From positions 62,001 through 126,000 of the forward strand of contig DXFL01000006.1 of NCBI GenBank assembly GCA_019114445.1: a stretch of 64,000 nucleotides of DNA, in the 5' to 3' direction. The stretch comes from Candidatus Barnesiella excrementigallinarum (GTDB lineage Bacteria > Bacteroidota > Bacteroidia > Bacteroidales > Barnesiellaceae). The notes under the pieces are model-generated. The model was not told the DNA's origin. It searched no databases and saw only the letters and a list, made by a program, of their open reading frames with translations. Below are positions 1-14,060 of this stretch, piece by piece; the stretch's first letter is position 1; every line of letters begins with the position of its first letter. A program made the translations under genes and the position numbers.

Positions 1-2
1 GG

Positions 3-1421
3 AAACTGCTGCCCGACAAATTCCTCATCGTAGGGGTATCGCGAACCCGGCTAAACACCGAGGAGTATCGAAAATCCTTGCACGAATCGATTATCGGGAA
101 CGGCAAAACCCACGTTACCGACAACCCTTATTTGAACGCATTCCTCCGAAACATTTATTACATATCGTGCAACACCACCGACGGGAATGCTTATTCCACC
201 CTATTCGACGAGATAGACCAGTTGCGCAATGCCGCCGGGATAGACGACAACATATTGTTCTACTTGGCAACCCCTCCGGTGATGTACGCTGTAATTCCCC
301 CGTTTATACAGGCCCAGCGACAAAACACATCGCCAAACGGTTGGAGAAGAATCATCATCGAAAAGCCCTATGGAAGTAACGAAACGGAAGCCCGGCAGCT
401 CGACCGGCTCTTGTGCGGCATATTCCCCGAACGGGAGATTTACCGCATAGACCACTTCTTGGGGAAAGAGACCGTTCAAAACATTTTGGCACTGCGCTTT
501 GCCAACAGCATTTGGGAACCGCTTTGGAATCGCAACTACATCGATCACATCGAGATAACCGCCTCCGAAACTTTGGGCGTAGAACTGCGGGGCGGCTATT
601 ACGACTCGGCCGGTGCCTTGCGCGACATGGTACAGAGCCACCTGATGCAAATCATGGCCTTCATCGCCATGGAGCCCCCATCGTCGTTCGAACCCGAATC
701 CATTCGCAACGAAATAAGCAAAGTATTCCGCTCCCTGCGTCCCCTCTCGCCCGCCGACATCGAACGAAACACCCTGCGGGCCCAATACACCGATGGATCA
801 TTAAACGGGACAAAACTACCCGCATACCGGAACGAACCACACGTCGACAAACTCTCGACAACCGAAACGTTCGTCGCCCTGAAACTATACATCGACAACT
901 GGCGGTGGGCCGATGTTCCCTTCTACATCTATACCGGCAAACGGCTGGCCGAGAAGCGGTCGGAAGTTGTAATCCATTTCCGTTCCGCCCCGCGCACCAT
1001 GTTCCCGGGACAATGTTGCGGCAGTTCCTGCAACCAACTGGTCATCACCCTGCAACCCGACGAAAGCATTCGCCTGCGGTTCGGGCTAAAACAACCCGGC
1101 TCCAATTTCGAAGTCGAACAGGTAAGCATGGACTTTTTCTACAAATCGCTTGCGACAAGCCGTTTGCCCGGTGCCTACGAGCGGCTGTTGCTCGATGCCA
1201 TGCGAGGCGACGCTCTACTCTATTCGCGAAGCGACGCACTGGAATTGAGCTGGCATTTCCTAATGCCCCTCATCGAACATTGGGAGAAAGAGAAAGACGA
1301 GGGGCTCGTCTTCTACCCGGCAGGCAGCCCCATGCCCCGCGAAGTCACCCGCATACACGCCCGCCCCTATCTGCTCAAAGAGGCCGTTTGTTCACCCCAT
1401 AAAAACGAAAACCCGTTATGA
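3..1421 (+). CDS. zwf: Glucose-6-phosphate 1-dehydrogenase, 5'-truncated by window edge
   Basis: Frame is open from base 3 (KLLPDKFLIVGVSRTRLNTEEY...), with EKPYG and RIDHFLGKETVQNILALRFAN motifs typical of G6PD. Confidence 0.96.
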   Translation, partial: KLLPDKFLIVGVSRTRLNTEEYRKSLHESIIGNGKTHVTDNPYLNAFLRNIYYISCNTTDGNAYSTLFDEIDQLRNAAGIDDNILFYLATPPVMYAVIPPFIQAQRQNTSPNGWRRIIIEKPYGSNETEARQLDRLLCGIFPEREIYRIDHFLGKETVQNILALRFANSIWEPLWNRNYIDHIEITASETLGVELRGGYYDSAGALRDMVQSHLMQIMAFIAMEPPSSFEPESIRNEISKVFRSLRPLSPADIERNTLRAQYTDGSLNGTKLPAYRNEPHVDKLSTTETFVALKLYIDNWRWADVPFYIYTGKRLAEKRSEVVIHFRSAPRTMFPGQCCGSSCNQLVITLQPDESIRLRFGLKQPGSNFEVEQVSMDFFYKSLATSRLPGAYERLLLDAMRGDALLYSRSDALELSWHFLMPLIEHWEKEKDEGLVFYPAGSPMPREVTRIHARPYLLKEAVCSPHKNENPL

Positions 1422-2152
1422 ATCAGACCACTGTACAATTCTACCCCGACGCTCAAAAATCGCTCATCGCCCTCACCGACACCCTGCTCGTTTCGGTGGC
1501 CGCCCGTACCAAAAAACCTTTTTATCTATCCCTTTCGGGAGGCGAAACCGCCCGGTTGCTGTTCGAGTTGTGGCACACTCGCTACAACGATCCCAAACGG
1601 TGGAAAAACGTACGCTTCTTTTGGGTCGACGAACGGTGCGTACCGCCCAGCCACCCCGAAAGCAACTTCGGTTTGGCCGAAAAAACATTTTTCAAACCTG
1701 TGGGAATCAATCCCGAACAGATCTATCGCATACGTGGCGAAGCTGCTCCCGAAGAGGAGGCCGAACGATATTCCCGCCTGATTGCCGAAATGTTGCCCGA
1801 CCGGGAAGGAGTACCCCGGTTCGACTGCACCTTGCTGGGTATCGGCGAGGACGAACACGTTGCCTCCATCTTCGACAACGACACCACCCTGCTGCAATCG
1901 GACGACCTGTATGCCCCCTCGCAACACCCCGTCACAGGTCAATACCGAATCACGCAGACCGGCGAAGTCATACTTGCCTCCCGCGAAATTCTCATCGCAC
2001 TGGTAGGGGAACGCAAAAAAGAGTTGTTATACCGCTTGGTCACACGAAAAGAACAGACCATTACACCCGCCACCTATATACTCTCGCATACCTCGCGGGC
2101 CACAATCTTTACCGAGATAGAACTCAACAGCCCCAACCTGTCACTTCAATAG
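1418..2152 (+). CDS. pgl: 6-phosphogluconolactonase
   Basis: LSGGETAR...[26 protein letters not shown]...[18 protein letters not shown] overlap with zwf. Confidence 0.95.
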   Translation: MNQTTVQFYPDAQKSLIALTDTLLVSVAARTKKPFYLSLSGGETARLLFELWHTRYNDPKRWKNVRFFWVDERCVPPSHPESNFGLAEKTFFKPVGINPEQIYRIRGEAAPEEEAERYSRLIAEMLPDREGVPRFDCTLLGIGEDEHVASIFDNDTTLLQSDDLYAPSQHPVTGQYRITQTGEVILASREILIALVGERKKELLYRLVTRKEQTITPATYILSHTSRATIFTEIELNSPNLSLQ

Positions 2153-2827
2153 ATCGGGACGCAAACGACGGGTACGTTCGAGCGATTGCTCGTGCTTCCA
2201 CTCGTCTATTTTCCGCTGGTGCCCCGAAAGCAGTACATCGGGCACCCGCCACCCTTTATATTCGGCCGGACGCGTATAGACCGGCGGAGCCAACAGGTTG
2301 TCTTGAAACGAATCGGAGAGTGCCGATTGCTCATCGCCGATGGCTCCGGGGATAAGCCGCACAATGGCGTCGCACATGATAGCCGCCGCCAATTCGCCGC
2401 CGGTGAGTACATAATCGCCAATCGACACCTCTTTGGTTACGAAATGTTCGCGAATGCGATAGTCGATGCCCTTGTAATGGCCGCACAGGATAATGAGGTT
2501 ACCCGCCATCGAAAGCGTGTTGGCCATAGGCTGGTCGAACTGTTCGCCATCGGGAGTGGTAAAAATCACCTCGTCGTAATCCCGCTCGCTTTTCAACTGG
2601 GTGATAGCCCGGTCGACCGGTTCGATCTGCATCACCATACCCGCCTCGCCCCCAAACGGATAATCGTCGACCCTGCGATGCTTGTCGAGCGAATAATCCC
2701 TGAGGTTGTGAACCACAATCTCGACCAGTTTCTTATCCTGCGCCCGTTTCAAAATGGAGTAGTTCAACGGGCTTTGCAACAATTCGGGCAATACGGTGAT
2801 AATATCGATACGCATCATAACTCTCAC
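2141..2827 (-). CDS. trmD: tRNA (guanine-N1)-methyltransferase
   Basis: [13 protein letters not shown]...[34 protein letters not shown]; start may be the internal Met MRIDII. Confidence 0.96.
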   Translation of the reverse strand: MRVMMRIDIITVLPELLQSPLNYSILKRAQDKKLVEIVVHNLRDYSLDKHRRVDDYPFGGEAGMVMQIEPVDRAITQLKSERDYDEVIFTTPDGEQFDQPMANTLSMAGNLIILCGHYKGIDYRIREHFVTKEVSIGDYVLTGGELAAAIMCDAIVRLIPGAIGDEQSALSDSFQDNLLAPPVYTRPAEYKGWRVPDVLLSGHQRKIDEWKHEQSLERTRRLRPDLLK

Positions 2828-3020
2828 AATTTGTCTGCAAAAATAGCCTTTTCCCTCCGGTTTCGCAAACCGCAGGTTATCCTTCTGCTTTTTTTATGGT
2901 GCAATCCGTCCGAAGCCGCCCCCCGACAAAATTTCATTTAGAAACAACTCTGCAACAAGTGTTTATAAACAAGCTATCATTTTTGGCCGTCCAAGCCATC
3001 GGGGTATCGAATTTGTTTTG

Positions 3021-3028
3021 TAATTTTG
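3021..3028 (+). promoter_or_regulatory. Bacteroidetes -7 element (TAATTTTG) upstream of the R-M operon
   Basis: TAnnTTTG consensus ~25 nt upstream of the ATG at 3053. Confidence 0.55.
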
Positions 3029-3052
3029 CCATACGTTGTCAAAATCAAATAT

Positions 3053-4396
3053 ATGTACGCCATCGGTAAAATACTGAAAACGATACGCGAGGAACGCGGG
3101 CTGCAACTTCAACAGGCCGCCAGCGAATCGAATGTCGACCTCACTCTGCTAAGTCGCATCGAAAACGGCAAGCGATTGCCTACCGAAAGTCTACTGGTGA
3201 AATTGGCCGCAATATACGGAGTCGACAACGACGAACTAATTGTACAACTGGTCAGCGATAAAATCATAGAAATAGGGAACAAATATCCCGAACACAGGAT
3301 CGATGCCTTGAAAGTGGCTTTGGAAAAAGCGAAACTCGGCGACCGCTATATCGCCCTATTTATGAACTCGGTGGTATCCCGGCCGATTGGACTGGAAAGC
3401 CGCCGATACATCGGGAACAAAACCAAACTGACCGACTGGATTTTAGAGACGATTCGTCGGGAATGCCCGCAGGCCCACTCGTTCTGCGACATCTTTGCCG
3501 GTACGGGAGCCGTAGCCAACAAGGCTATTCCCTACTACGACCGGGTCATACTCAACGACTTGCTCTGTGCAAACCGGGTTATCTACGAGGGTTTCTTTGC
3601 CCCGGGCGAATGGAACAGGGAAAAGCTATATGCGATTCTCGACGAATACAACCACCTCGAATACGACAAGCTCGAAGAGAACTACTTCTCGATGAATTTC
3701 GGCGGAAAATATTTTGGACACGGCGTATCCAAATTGATTGGATATGTACGTGAAGACATAGAAAACCGACGCCGTACACTCACCGACAAAGAATATTCCA
3801 TTCTGCTCTCCACCCTCATTTATAACATGGATCGCATTGCCAACACCGTGGGACACTTCGATGCCTACATACAAGGGAAAGAGATCGACCAACAAACCAT
3901 CACCTTCCGAATGATCGATGCCCGAAACTGCGACAACATAGAAATTTACCAAGAAGACAGCAACAAGCTGGCGCGGGAATTGCAAGCCGACATCGTATAT
4001 ATGGACCCGCCCTATAACTCCCGGCAATATTGCGATGCCTATCACCTTTACGAAAATTTGGTGCGCTGGGAAAAACCCGAAGTGAAAGGAGTAGCCGGAA
4101 AATTTCCCCAAAAGGATAAAAAAAGCGATTTTTGTACGATGAAAGCCGTCGATGCTTTTGCCGATCTCGTCGAGAATTTACATACCCAATATATCGTATT
4201 GTCTTACAACAATATGGCTAAAAAGGGGAATGGACGGTCCAATGCCAAAATGGACGATAACGACATTTTGAGGATACTCCGGGCCAAAGGCGACGTACAA
4301 GTTTTCACCCACGACCACAGAGCATTCACAACCGGGAAATCCAATATTCAAAACCATCAAGAACGTCTATTCGTATGCACCTGCAACAACCGTTAA
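3053..4396 (+). CDS. HTH (XRE/Cro-C1) domain fused to D12-class DNA adenine methyltransferase (M1 of type IIS R-M)
   Basis: N-term IGKILKTIREERGLQLQQAASESNVDLTLLSRIENGKRLPT is a canonical HTH; then YIGNKTKLTDWI, DIFAGTGAVANKA, DIVYMDPPYNSRQY, YIVLSYNN. Track start 3026 is less likely than 3053. Confidence 0.92.
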   Translation: MYAIGKILKTIREERGLQLQQAASESNVDLTLLSRIENGKRLPTESLLVKLAAIYGVDNDELIVQLVSDKIIEIGNKYPEHRIDALKVALEKAKLGDRYIALFMNSVVSRPIGLESRRYIGNKTKLTDWILETIRRECPQAHSFCDIFAGTGAVANKAIPYYDRVILNDLLCANRVIYEGFFAPGEWNREKLYAILDEYNHLEYDKLEENYFSMNFGGKYFGHGVSKLIGYVREDIENRRRTLTDKEYSILLSTLIYNMDRIANTVGHFDAYIQGKEIDQQTITFRMIDARNCDNIEIYQEDSNKLARELQADIVYMDPPYNSRQYCDAYHLYENLVRWEKPEVKGVAGKFPQKDKKSDFCTMKAVDAFADLVENLHTQYIVLSYNNMAKKGNGRSNAKMDDNDILRILRAKGDVQVFTHDHRAFTTGKSNIQNHQERLFVCTCNNR

Positions 4397-5316
4397 ATAA
4401 ACCGGAGCACATACAATCGCCGCTCAATTATACGGGAGGGAAGTTCAAGTTGCTGCCCCAGATACTGCCGCTGTTCCCCACGGAGATAGATGTATTGGTC
4501 GATCTGTTTTGCGGAGGAGGCAATGTGGGTATCAACGCCGTGGCCGACCGCATTGTACTAAACGACTCGAACCGGAATGTCATGCGTATATTCCAACTGT
4601 TCAAACAATACCCTACCGAACAGATACTAAACACCATCGACGGCATTATCGACCGATACGAACTGTCGGACAGCCGCACAAACGGATACTCGTTCTACCA
4701 TTGCGAGAGCTCCGGTGGTTTAAGCCCCTATAACAAAGAGCGATACAACCGACTGCGCTACGACCTGAACCACATGAAAAGGAGGAACGACCGCTACTTC
4801 TTCATGCTGTTCACACTCATTGTGTTTGCATTCAACAATCAAATACGATTCAACGAGAAAAAAGAATTCAACCTCCCGGTGGGAAAACGCGATTTCAACG
4901 ACCGGATGAGAGATAAAGTCGTACGTTTTACCGAAGCCATCAAAAATCCACAAATAGAGCTGTCGACAAACGATTTCAGCAAAATCAAATTCGACGGGCT
5001 ATCGGACCATAGCCTCATTTATGCCGACCCGCCCTACCTCGTAACCTGTGCCTCTTACAACGAAGGGAACAGCTGGAATACCCGGCTCGAAAAACGATTG
5101 CTTGCATACCTCGACCGAGCCGACGAACATGGCATAAAATTTGCATTATCCAACGTATTGAGAAACGGAAACAAAGAAAACACAATATTGCAGGAGTGGA
5201 TAAATCGGAACCCTCGATATATCCAACACAACCTGAATTACAATTACAGCAATTCGAGCTACCACAAAAAAGACCGGAGTAAAAATTCTACCGAAGTTTT
5301 AATCACTAACTTTTAA
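4375..5316 (+). CDS. D12-class DNA adenine methyltransferase (M2 of type IIS R-M)
   Basis: YTGGKFKLLPQI, LVDLFCGGGNVGINA, LIYADPPYLVTCASYN; overlaps the upstream methylase by 22 nt. Confidence 0.93.
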   Translation: MHLQQPLNKPEHIQSPLNYTGGKFKLLPQILPLFPTEIDVLVDLFCGGGNVGINAVADRIVLNDSNRNVMRIFQLFKQYPTEQILNTIDGIIDRYELSDSRTNGYSFYHCESSGGLSPYNKERYNRLRYDLNHMKRRNDRYFFMLFTLIVFAFNNQIRFNEKKEFNLPVGKRDFNDRMRDKVVRFTEAIKNPQIELSTNDFSKIKFDGLSDHSLIYADPPYLVTCASYNEGNSWNTRLEKRLLAYLDRADEHGIKFALSNVLRNGNKENTILQEWINRNPRYIQHNLNYNYSNSSYHKKDRSKNSTEVLITNF

Positions 5317-5322
5317 TGAAGT

Positions 5323-9031
<3,709 letters not shown>

Positions 9032-9045
9032 AAGATATTGCTGTT

Positions 9046-9339
9046 ATGGTAAAACACATTGTCACTTTCAAACTTACCGGTACGCCGGAAGAACGTAAAG
9101 AGGTTGCCCTCAAATTCAAAAACGCCCTGCTCGAACTGCCGGCAGTCATCGACGTGCTGAAAAGCATCGAAGTAGGTATCAACGAAAACCCCGTCGAGAG
9201 TTGGGACGTCGTGCTTACCGCTATCGTCGACAATATGGCCGACGTGGAAACCTATGCCAAACACCCGGCTCATGTAGCCGCTGCCGGTTTGCTGGCCGGA
9301 CACAAAGCCGACCGCGCCTGTGTAGATTATATTTGTTAA
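9046..9339 (+). CDS. Dabb-domain (stress-responsive A/B barrel) family protein
   Basis: MVKHIVTFKLTGTPEERKEVALKFKNALLELPAVIDVLKSIEVGIN...YAKHPAHVA. Confidence 0.85.
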   Translation: MVKHIVTFKLTGTPEERKEVALKFKNALLELPAVIDVLKSIEVGINENPVESWDVVLTAIVDNMADVETYAKHPAHVAAAGLLAGHKADRACVDYIC

Positions 9340-9358
9340 AGGCTCCATCAAAGAAAAA

Positions 9359-9407
9359 ACGAGAGCAAACATCGCGAAAAACGACGATTTGCTCTCGTAT
9401 ATTTTTT
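9359..9407 (+). terminator. Rho-independent terminator
   Basis: ACGAGAGCAAA...TTTGCTCTCGT stem followed by a T-rich tract. Confidence 0.8.
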
Positions 9408-9443
9408 CCGGCCTTCCTGACGAGGCCATTGCTTATTTCAAAC

Positions 9444-9587
9444 TCAGGCAACCGCAGCTGCCATTTTCTTCCGCAACAAAGCCGATAATTCTTGGCACAT
9501 AGCGCCATTGCCCATTGCACGATACTTCGCTATCTGATATTGAAGCATCTCTACTGTCATTTGTTCTTTCATCATCATCTTTTTCAT
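9444..9587 (-). CDS. Small protein (47 aa), MKKMMMKEQMTVEMLQYQIAKYRAMGNGAMCQELSALLRKKMAAAVA
   Basis: Not in supplied ORF track; preceded on the minus strand by a TATATTTG promoter element (9647-9654). Confidence 0.6.
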   Translation of the reverse strand: MKKMMMKEQMTVEMLQYQIAKYRAMGNGAMCQELSALLRKKMAAAVA

Positions 9588-9646
9588 TCAGCTTTTTTGT
9601 TTTTCACCCTTTGTGAAAAACGGTTCCTTTTACTTTTTTCTCGCTG

Positions 9647-9654
9647 CAAATATA
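9647..9654 (-). promoter_or_regulatory. Bacteroidetes -7 element (TATATTTG) for small ORF 9444..9587
   Basis: TAnnTTTG match with TTTG upstream (TTTGTCGCAAATCTGTTATTATATTTG). Confidence 0.6.
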
Positions 9655-9868
9655 ATAACAGATTTGCGACAAATATGTTTTACAACATAAAAATTCTATT
9701 GTTTTTTTATGAATTTTATATTTCCTGAAATATTTCTATCCAGCCTATACAATATTTAACAAAATAATTATCAATCATTTATATCCTCTATCGTAAAGAT
9801 TTCACCGTACCGCCATTTTTTCGTAATTTTGCACGGAATGTAATCTTACAACAAACAATACAAAAACC

Positions 9869-10786
9869 ATGCCTGTAAAAATACCGTCATCGTTACCGGC
9901 AGTCGAGATTCTGAAAGCCGAAAATATATTTGTCATGGACGACCTGCGTGCCTCCACGCAAGACATTCGTCCGTTGAAACTGCTCATTCTCAACCTCATG
10001 CCGCTGAAAATCGTCACCGAAACCGACTTGTTGCGGCTCATCTCCAATACCCCTTTGCAAATCGAACTCGATTTGATGAATGTTTCGGGGCATATTTCGC
10101 GCAATACCCCGATCGAACATATCGACACCTTTTACAAGGACTTCAACGATATTCGCAACCAAAACTACGACGGTATGATTATCACGGGCGCTCCGGTCGA
10201 AAAACTTCATTTCGAGGAGGTTGACTATTGGAACGAGCTGGTCGAGATTTTCGATTGGGCACACAAACACGTCACCTCCACGCTTTACATCTGCTGGGCA
10301 GCGCTGGCGGGGCTGTACCACTTCTACCAAATACCCAAATATCCGTTGGAGAAAAAACTGTTCGGGGTTTTCGCCCACCACAAGCACGACGAGAAAAATC
10401 CCATTTTCCGAGGGTTCGACGACATATTCCATGTACCGCACAGCCGCTATTCCGAAGTGCGTAAAGCCGACATCGAAAAGAACGAGGCTTTGACCATTCT
10501 CTCCGAATCGGAAGAGGCCGGAGTCTATATGGTCATGGCCCGCGGTGGTCGGGAGTTTTTCATTACGGGACACTCCGAATATTCAGCCCTCACACTCGAC
10601 ATCGAATATCGGCGCGACAAAGCCAAAGGGCTCGACATTGCCGTTCCCCGCAACTATTACCCCGGCGACAATCCTCAAAACAGGCCGATAGTCAATTGGC
10701 GGGGGCACGCCAACCTGCTCTTTACCAACTGGCTCAACTATTTCGTATATCAACAAACGCCTTACAACCTCAACGAAATACAATGA
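9869..10786 (+). CDS. metA: Homoserine O-acetyl/succinyltransferase
   Basis: [29 protein letters not shown], catalytic [22 protein letters not shown] promoter upstream. Confidence 0.96.
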   Translation: MPVKIPSSLPAVEILKAENIFVMDDLRASTQDIRPLKLLILNLMPLKIVTETDLLRLISNTPLQIELDLMNVSGHISRNTPIEHIDTFYKDFNDIRNQNYDGMIITGAPVEKLHFEEVDYWNELVEIFDWAHKHVTSTLYICWAALAGLYHFYQIPKYPLEKKLFGVFAHHKHDEKNPIFRGFDDIFHVPHSRYSEVRKADIEKNEALTILSESEEAGVYMVMARGGREFFITGHSEYSALTLDIEYRRDKAKGLDIAVPRNYYPGDNPQNRPIVNWRGHANLLFTNWLNYFVYQQTPYNLNEIQ

Positions 10787-12612
10787 CACCTGCACGTCGC
10801 ATAGAATTGCTGGCACCTGCCAAAAATGCAGAAATCGGGAAAGAGGCTATCCTCCACGGTGCCGATGCCGTCTACATCGGAGCCCCCCGTTTCGGTGCCC
10901 GTGCGGCGGCCGGGAACAGTATTGCCGATTTGGCCGGACTTATCGATTTTGCCCATCACTTCGACGCCCGGGTATACATTACCTTCAACACCCTGTTGCG
11001 CGACAATGAGCTACGGGAGGCCGAACAACTCATTCGAGCTCTTTACCGGATAAACGCCGACGCCCTGATCACACAGGATATGGGTATCACCCGGCTCGAC
11101 ATTCCCCCCATCGCGCTACACGCCAGCACCCAAACCGACAACCGTACGCCCGAAAAGGTCCGGTTTCTCGAACAGTGCGGATTCTCACAGGCGGTACTGG
11201 CACGGGAACTCTCGCTCGAACAGATAAAAGCCATCGCGCAATCGACGCATATCCCCCTCGAAATTTTTGTTCACGGAGCCCTCTGCGTCAGTTACAGTGG
11301 GCAATGCTACCTCAGTCAAGCCCTGTGCGGGCGAAGTGCCAACCGGGGCGAATGTGCCCAATATTGCCGATTGCCCTACACGCTCATCGACGGCAACGGA
11401 AAAATAATCGCCCAAAACAAACACCTGCTTTCGCTGCGCGACCTCAACCAAAGCGACCGGTTGGAGGAGTTGCTCGACGCCGGCGTATCGTCGTTGAAAA
11501 TCGAAGGCCGCCTCAAAGAGATGGCCTATGTGAAAAACTGTACCGCCTACTACCGGCAGGCTCTCGACCGTATATTCGAACACCGTCCCGAATACCGGCG
11601 TGCATCGACCGGACACTCGGAGATAACGTTCACACCTTGTCTCGAAAAGAGTTTCAACCGAGGGTTTACCCACTACTTCTTGGACGGACGGACATCGGCC
11701 CCTATCGCCTCGCCCGACACCCCCAAATCGTTGGGCGAATATGTGGGAACCGTGAAACAGATCGACCGCCAATCGTTTACCGTAGCCGGAACCGTGGCTT
11801 TGCACAACGGCGACGGTTTATGTTTCCTCAACAACAAAGGTGAATTCGAAGGCGTACGGGTAAATCGCGCCGAAGCAAACCGTATCTTTCCCGCTTCACA
11901 AACCGGAATCGTCCCCCGCACCGTTTTGTACAGGAACTTCGATTTCGAATTCGACAAACAGTTGTCCCGCCCCACAGCCGACCGCCGGATAAAAGTATCC
12001 ATGCGGTTGTATGCGGTTCCCGAAGGGGTGGCTCTCGAAATGACCGACGAATGCGGGAATCACGTAACCGTACGGGAAAACACCCTTTGCGAAACGGCTC
12101 GCACCCCCCAACACGAAAATCAAAAAACGCAACTCTCCAAATTGGGCACAACCGCTTATACCGCCGGGGCAATAGATATTGCCCTGCCGGAGAATCCTTT
12201 CATACCGGCATCGATCCTGTCGAAACTACGCCAAAAAGCGGTCGAAAGCCTCGACCGGGTACGGCACATAACCTACCGTACCGAGCGGAGAAAAAGCGAG
12301 AATAAAAGTTTCCCCTATCCACAGCCCGAACTTTCCTACCTCGGCAACGTGTCGAACCGGCTGGCCGAACAATTCTACCGCGAGCATGGCGTCACCCGCA
12401 TAGAACCGGCTTTCGAGATAAAACCTGTCGAAGGGGCTCCGCTCATGTTCACACGCCACTGCATACGCCATATGTTGGGATATTGCAAAAAAACTCCGAC
12501 CGGCAAAAAGCTACCCGAACCACTCACCCTGCTATACAAAGGAGAACGGCTCACCCTGCATTTCGACTGCCACGCTTGTGAAATGACTTTGCACCGGGAA
12601 CAATCCCATTAA
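10783..12612 (+). CDS. Peptidase U32 family protein (RlhA/TrhP-like)
   Basis: [80 protein letters not shown] overlap with metA. Confidence 0.93.
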   Translation: MTPARRIELLAPAKNAEIGKEAILHGADAVYIGAPRFGARAAAGNSIADLAGLIDFAHHFDARVYITFNTLLRDNELREAEQLIRALYRINADALITQDMGITRLDIPPIALHASTQTDNRTPEKVRFLEQCGFSQAVLARELSLEQIKAIAQSTHIPLEIFVHGALCVSYSGQCYLSQALCGRSANRGECAQYCRLPYTLIDGNGKIIAQNKHLLSLRDLNQSDRLEELLDAGVSSLKIEGRLKEMAYVKNCTAYYRQALDRIFEHRPEYRRASTGHSEITFTPCLEKSFNRGFTHYFLDGRTSAPIASPDTPKSLGEYVGTVKQIDRQSFTVAGTVALHNGDGLCFLNNKGEFEGVRVNRAEANRIFPASQTGIVPRTVLYRNFDFEFDKQLSRPTADRRIKVSMRLYAVPEGVALEMTDECGNHVTVRENTLCETARTPQHENQKTQLSKLGTTAYTAGAIDIALPENPFIPASILSKLRQKAVESLDRVRHITYRTERRKSENKSFPYPQPELSYLGNVSNRLAEQFYREHGVTRIEPAFEIKPVEGAPLMFTRHCIRHMLGYCKKTPTGKKLPEPLTLLYKGERLTLHFDCHACEMTLHREQSH

Positions 12613-12686
12613 CTTCAAAACAGAGGAAGCGCCTTCGACGGAATAGAACTCCGTTTTCGGGACCACCACGCCACGATACCCGAAAT

Positions 12687-13871
12687 TTATTTCGAACCTA
12701 TCCACGTGCCCCGGCGCCACAACTCTTCGAGCGGCCCACGTGTATGCCGTTTCAGCCACCAACGGCAAAAGAGGTATTGCAACAGCACCACCGCCACGCC
12801 GAGCAGGAAACTCGTCGTATGTCCCGACCAACGATACAAACCGAATCCCCAATGATAGAATATCATGCCACCGATTACAGACTGCCCGATATAATTCGTA
12901 AGGCTCATTTTACCGTAAGGTGCAATCTTCAATAAAGTATCGTGCGCAGATGTCTTGTAAAACAAAAGAACAACACCCGATACGATGACAAGCATCATCG
13001 CAAAATTTTTCCACATATCGAGCATGATATACAAACTGTTTTGTACACACGGAATATCCGTAGCCGAAGGCAGCATTCTAAACAAAGGATATATTACGAT
13101 AAACCCGGCTATGCCCACTCGCAAAATACGTTTCCACAGTTGCAAATTATTGCCTTCGTTGTAGAAAAGCCGTTTACGACCGATGATGATACCCAGCAGA
13201 AACAGGAATAACGTCTGTGTCATGCGCCCGTGTTCGATTGCCCACAAAAAATTTACCGGCAAACCGTTGCGTATGCCCATTATCGCCACATCGAGCCACG
13301 ACCCTGACTCTTGTGCCGGCATAATACCGGCAAAAAGTTCGCCTACCCCCAAATCCAGTACCGGAGTGGCAGGATTTACCCACCCGGCAATCAGATAAAA
13401 GAGTTCTATCGGTTGCAAGAAAAGAAAGAATGCAATCCCCGCCAACACCTTGTCGCAGACCCTTATCAAAGGAATTACAAGCAATCCGCATACGGCATAG
13501 AGGAACAATATGTCGCCATTATAGAACAACAGATCAAAAAGCCCGAACAGCATAAGCAACACCATACGCCATGCGAATCGAAGCCGAAAATCCTCCCCCT
13601 TCTGTGCTTGGTTATCATGCTGTATATAAAAGCTCAACCCGAAGAGTAAAGCAAATATCGCATACATTTTACCAGCCAACAGAAAAAAAGTAGTATCCCA
13701 CACGATTTTGTTCACAGCCTCCCATAGCGGGGTAGGCGCATCGGGGAAGTTATAAAAGTTGAGATGTTCGATAAAATGAATCAAGACGATTCCGCCGATT
13801 GCAATACCTCGCAACACATCGGCAACATCGATACGCGTATTAGGTTTTGATGATGGCAAATATTGGTACAT
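12687..13871 (-). CDS. DUF418 domain-containing membrane protein
   Basis: RIDVADVLRGIAIGGIVLIHFIEH, many TM segments, C-term GKMSLTNYIGQSVIGGMIFYHWGFGLY...GPLEELWRRGTW. Confidence 0.9.
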   Translation of the reverse strand: MYQYLPSSKPNTRIDVADVLRGIAIGGIVLIHFIEHLNFYNFPDAPTPLWEAVNKIVWDTTFFLLAGKMYAIFALLFGLSFYIQHDNQAQKGEDFRLRFAWRMVLLMLFGLFDLLFYNGDILFLYAVCGLLVIPLIRVCDKVLAGIAFFLFLQPIELFYLIAGWVNPATPVLDLGVGELFAGIMPAQESGSWLDVAIMGIRNGLPVNFLWAIEHGRMTQTLFLFLLGIIIGRKRLFYNEGNNLQLWKRILRVGIAGFIVIYPLFRMLPSATDIPCVQNSLYIMLDMWKNFAMMLVIVSGVVLLFYKTSAHDTLLKIAPYGKMSLTNYIGQSVIGGMIFYHWGFGLYRWSGHTTSFLLGVAVVLLQYLFCRWWLKRHTRGPLEELWRRGTWIGSK

Positions 13872-14060
13872 CGTAAGTTCGTTTAATCGAGGGCAAAGAT
13901 AGCGAAAAGGTCCCTATTACGCCTCTTTCTATTTTGAAATCTCTATAAACAGATAAAAACGTAATACAAGTGAAAATATTAATTGACTGATTTATATACT
14001 ATATTGAGGTATAGATTAATGAGGAAGATTTAGGATCAAGACATATATGAAAAACAAAAC

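Noticed and set aside
9690-9868. Possible SAM riboswitch upstream of metA
   Set aside because: Leader is AT-rich with a promoter close to the ATG and no SAM-I/II/IV-like paired core visible.
13890-13905. CAAAGATAGCG at 13893 and 35359 as extra copies of the 17.1-kb repeat
   Set aside because: These are reverse complements of ordinary TATCTTTG promoter elements for the divergent DUF418 and ruvX genes; the rest of the repeat is absent.
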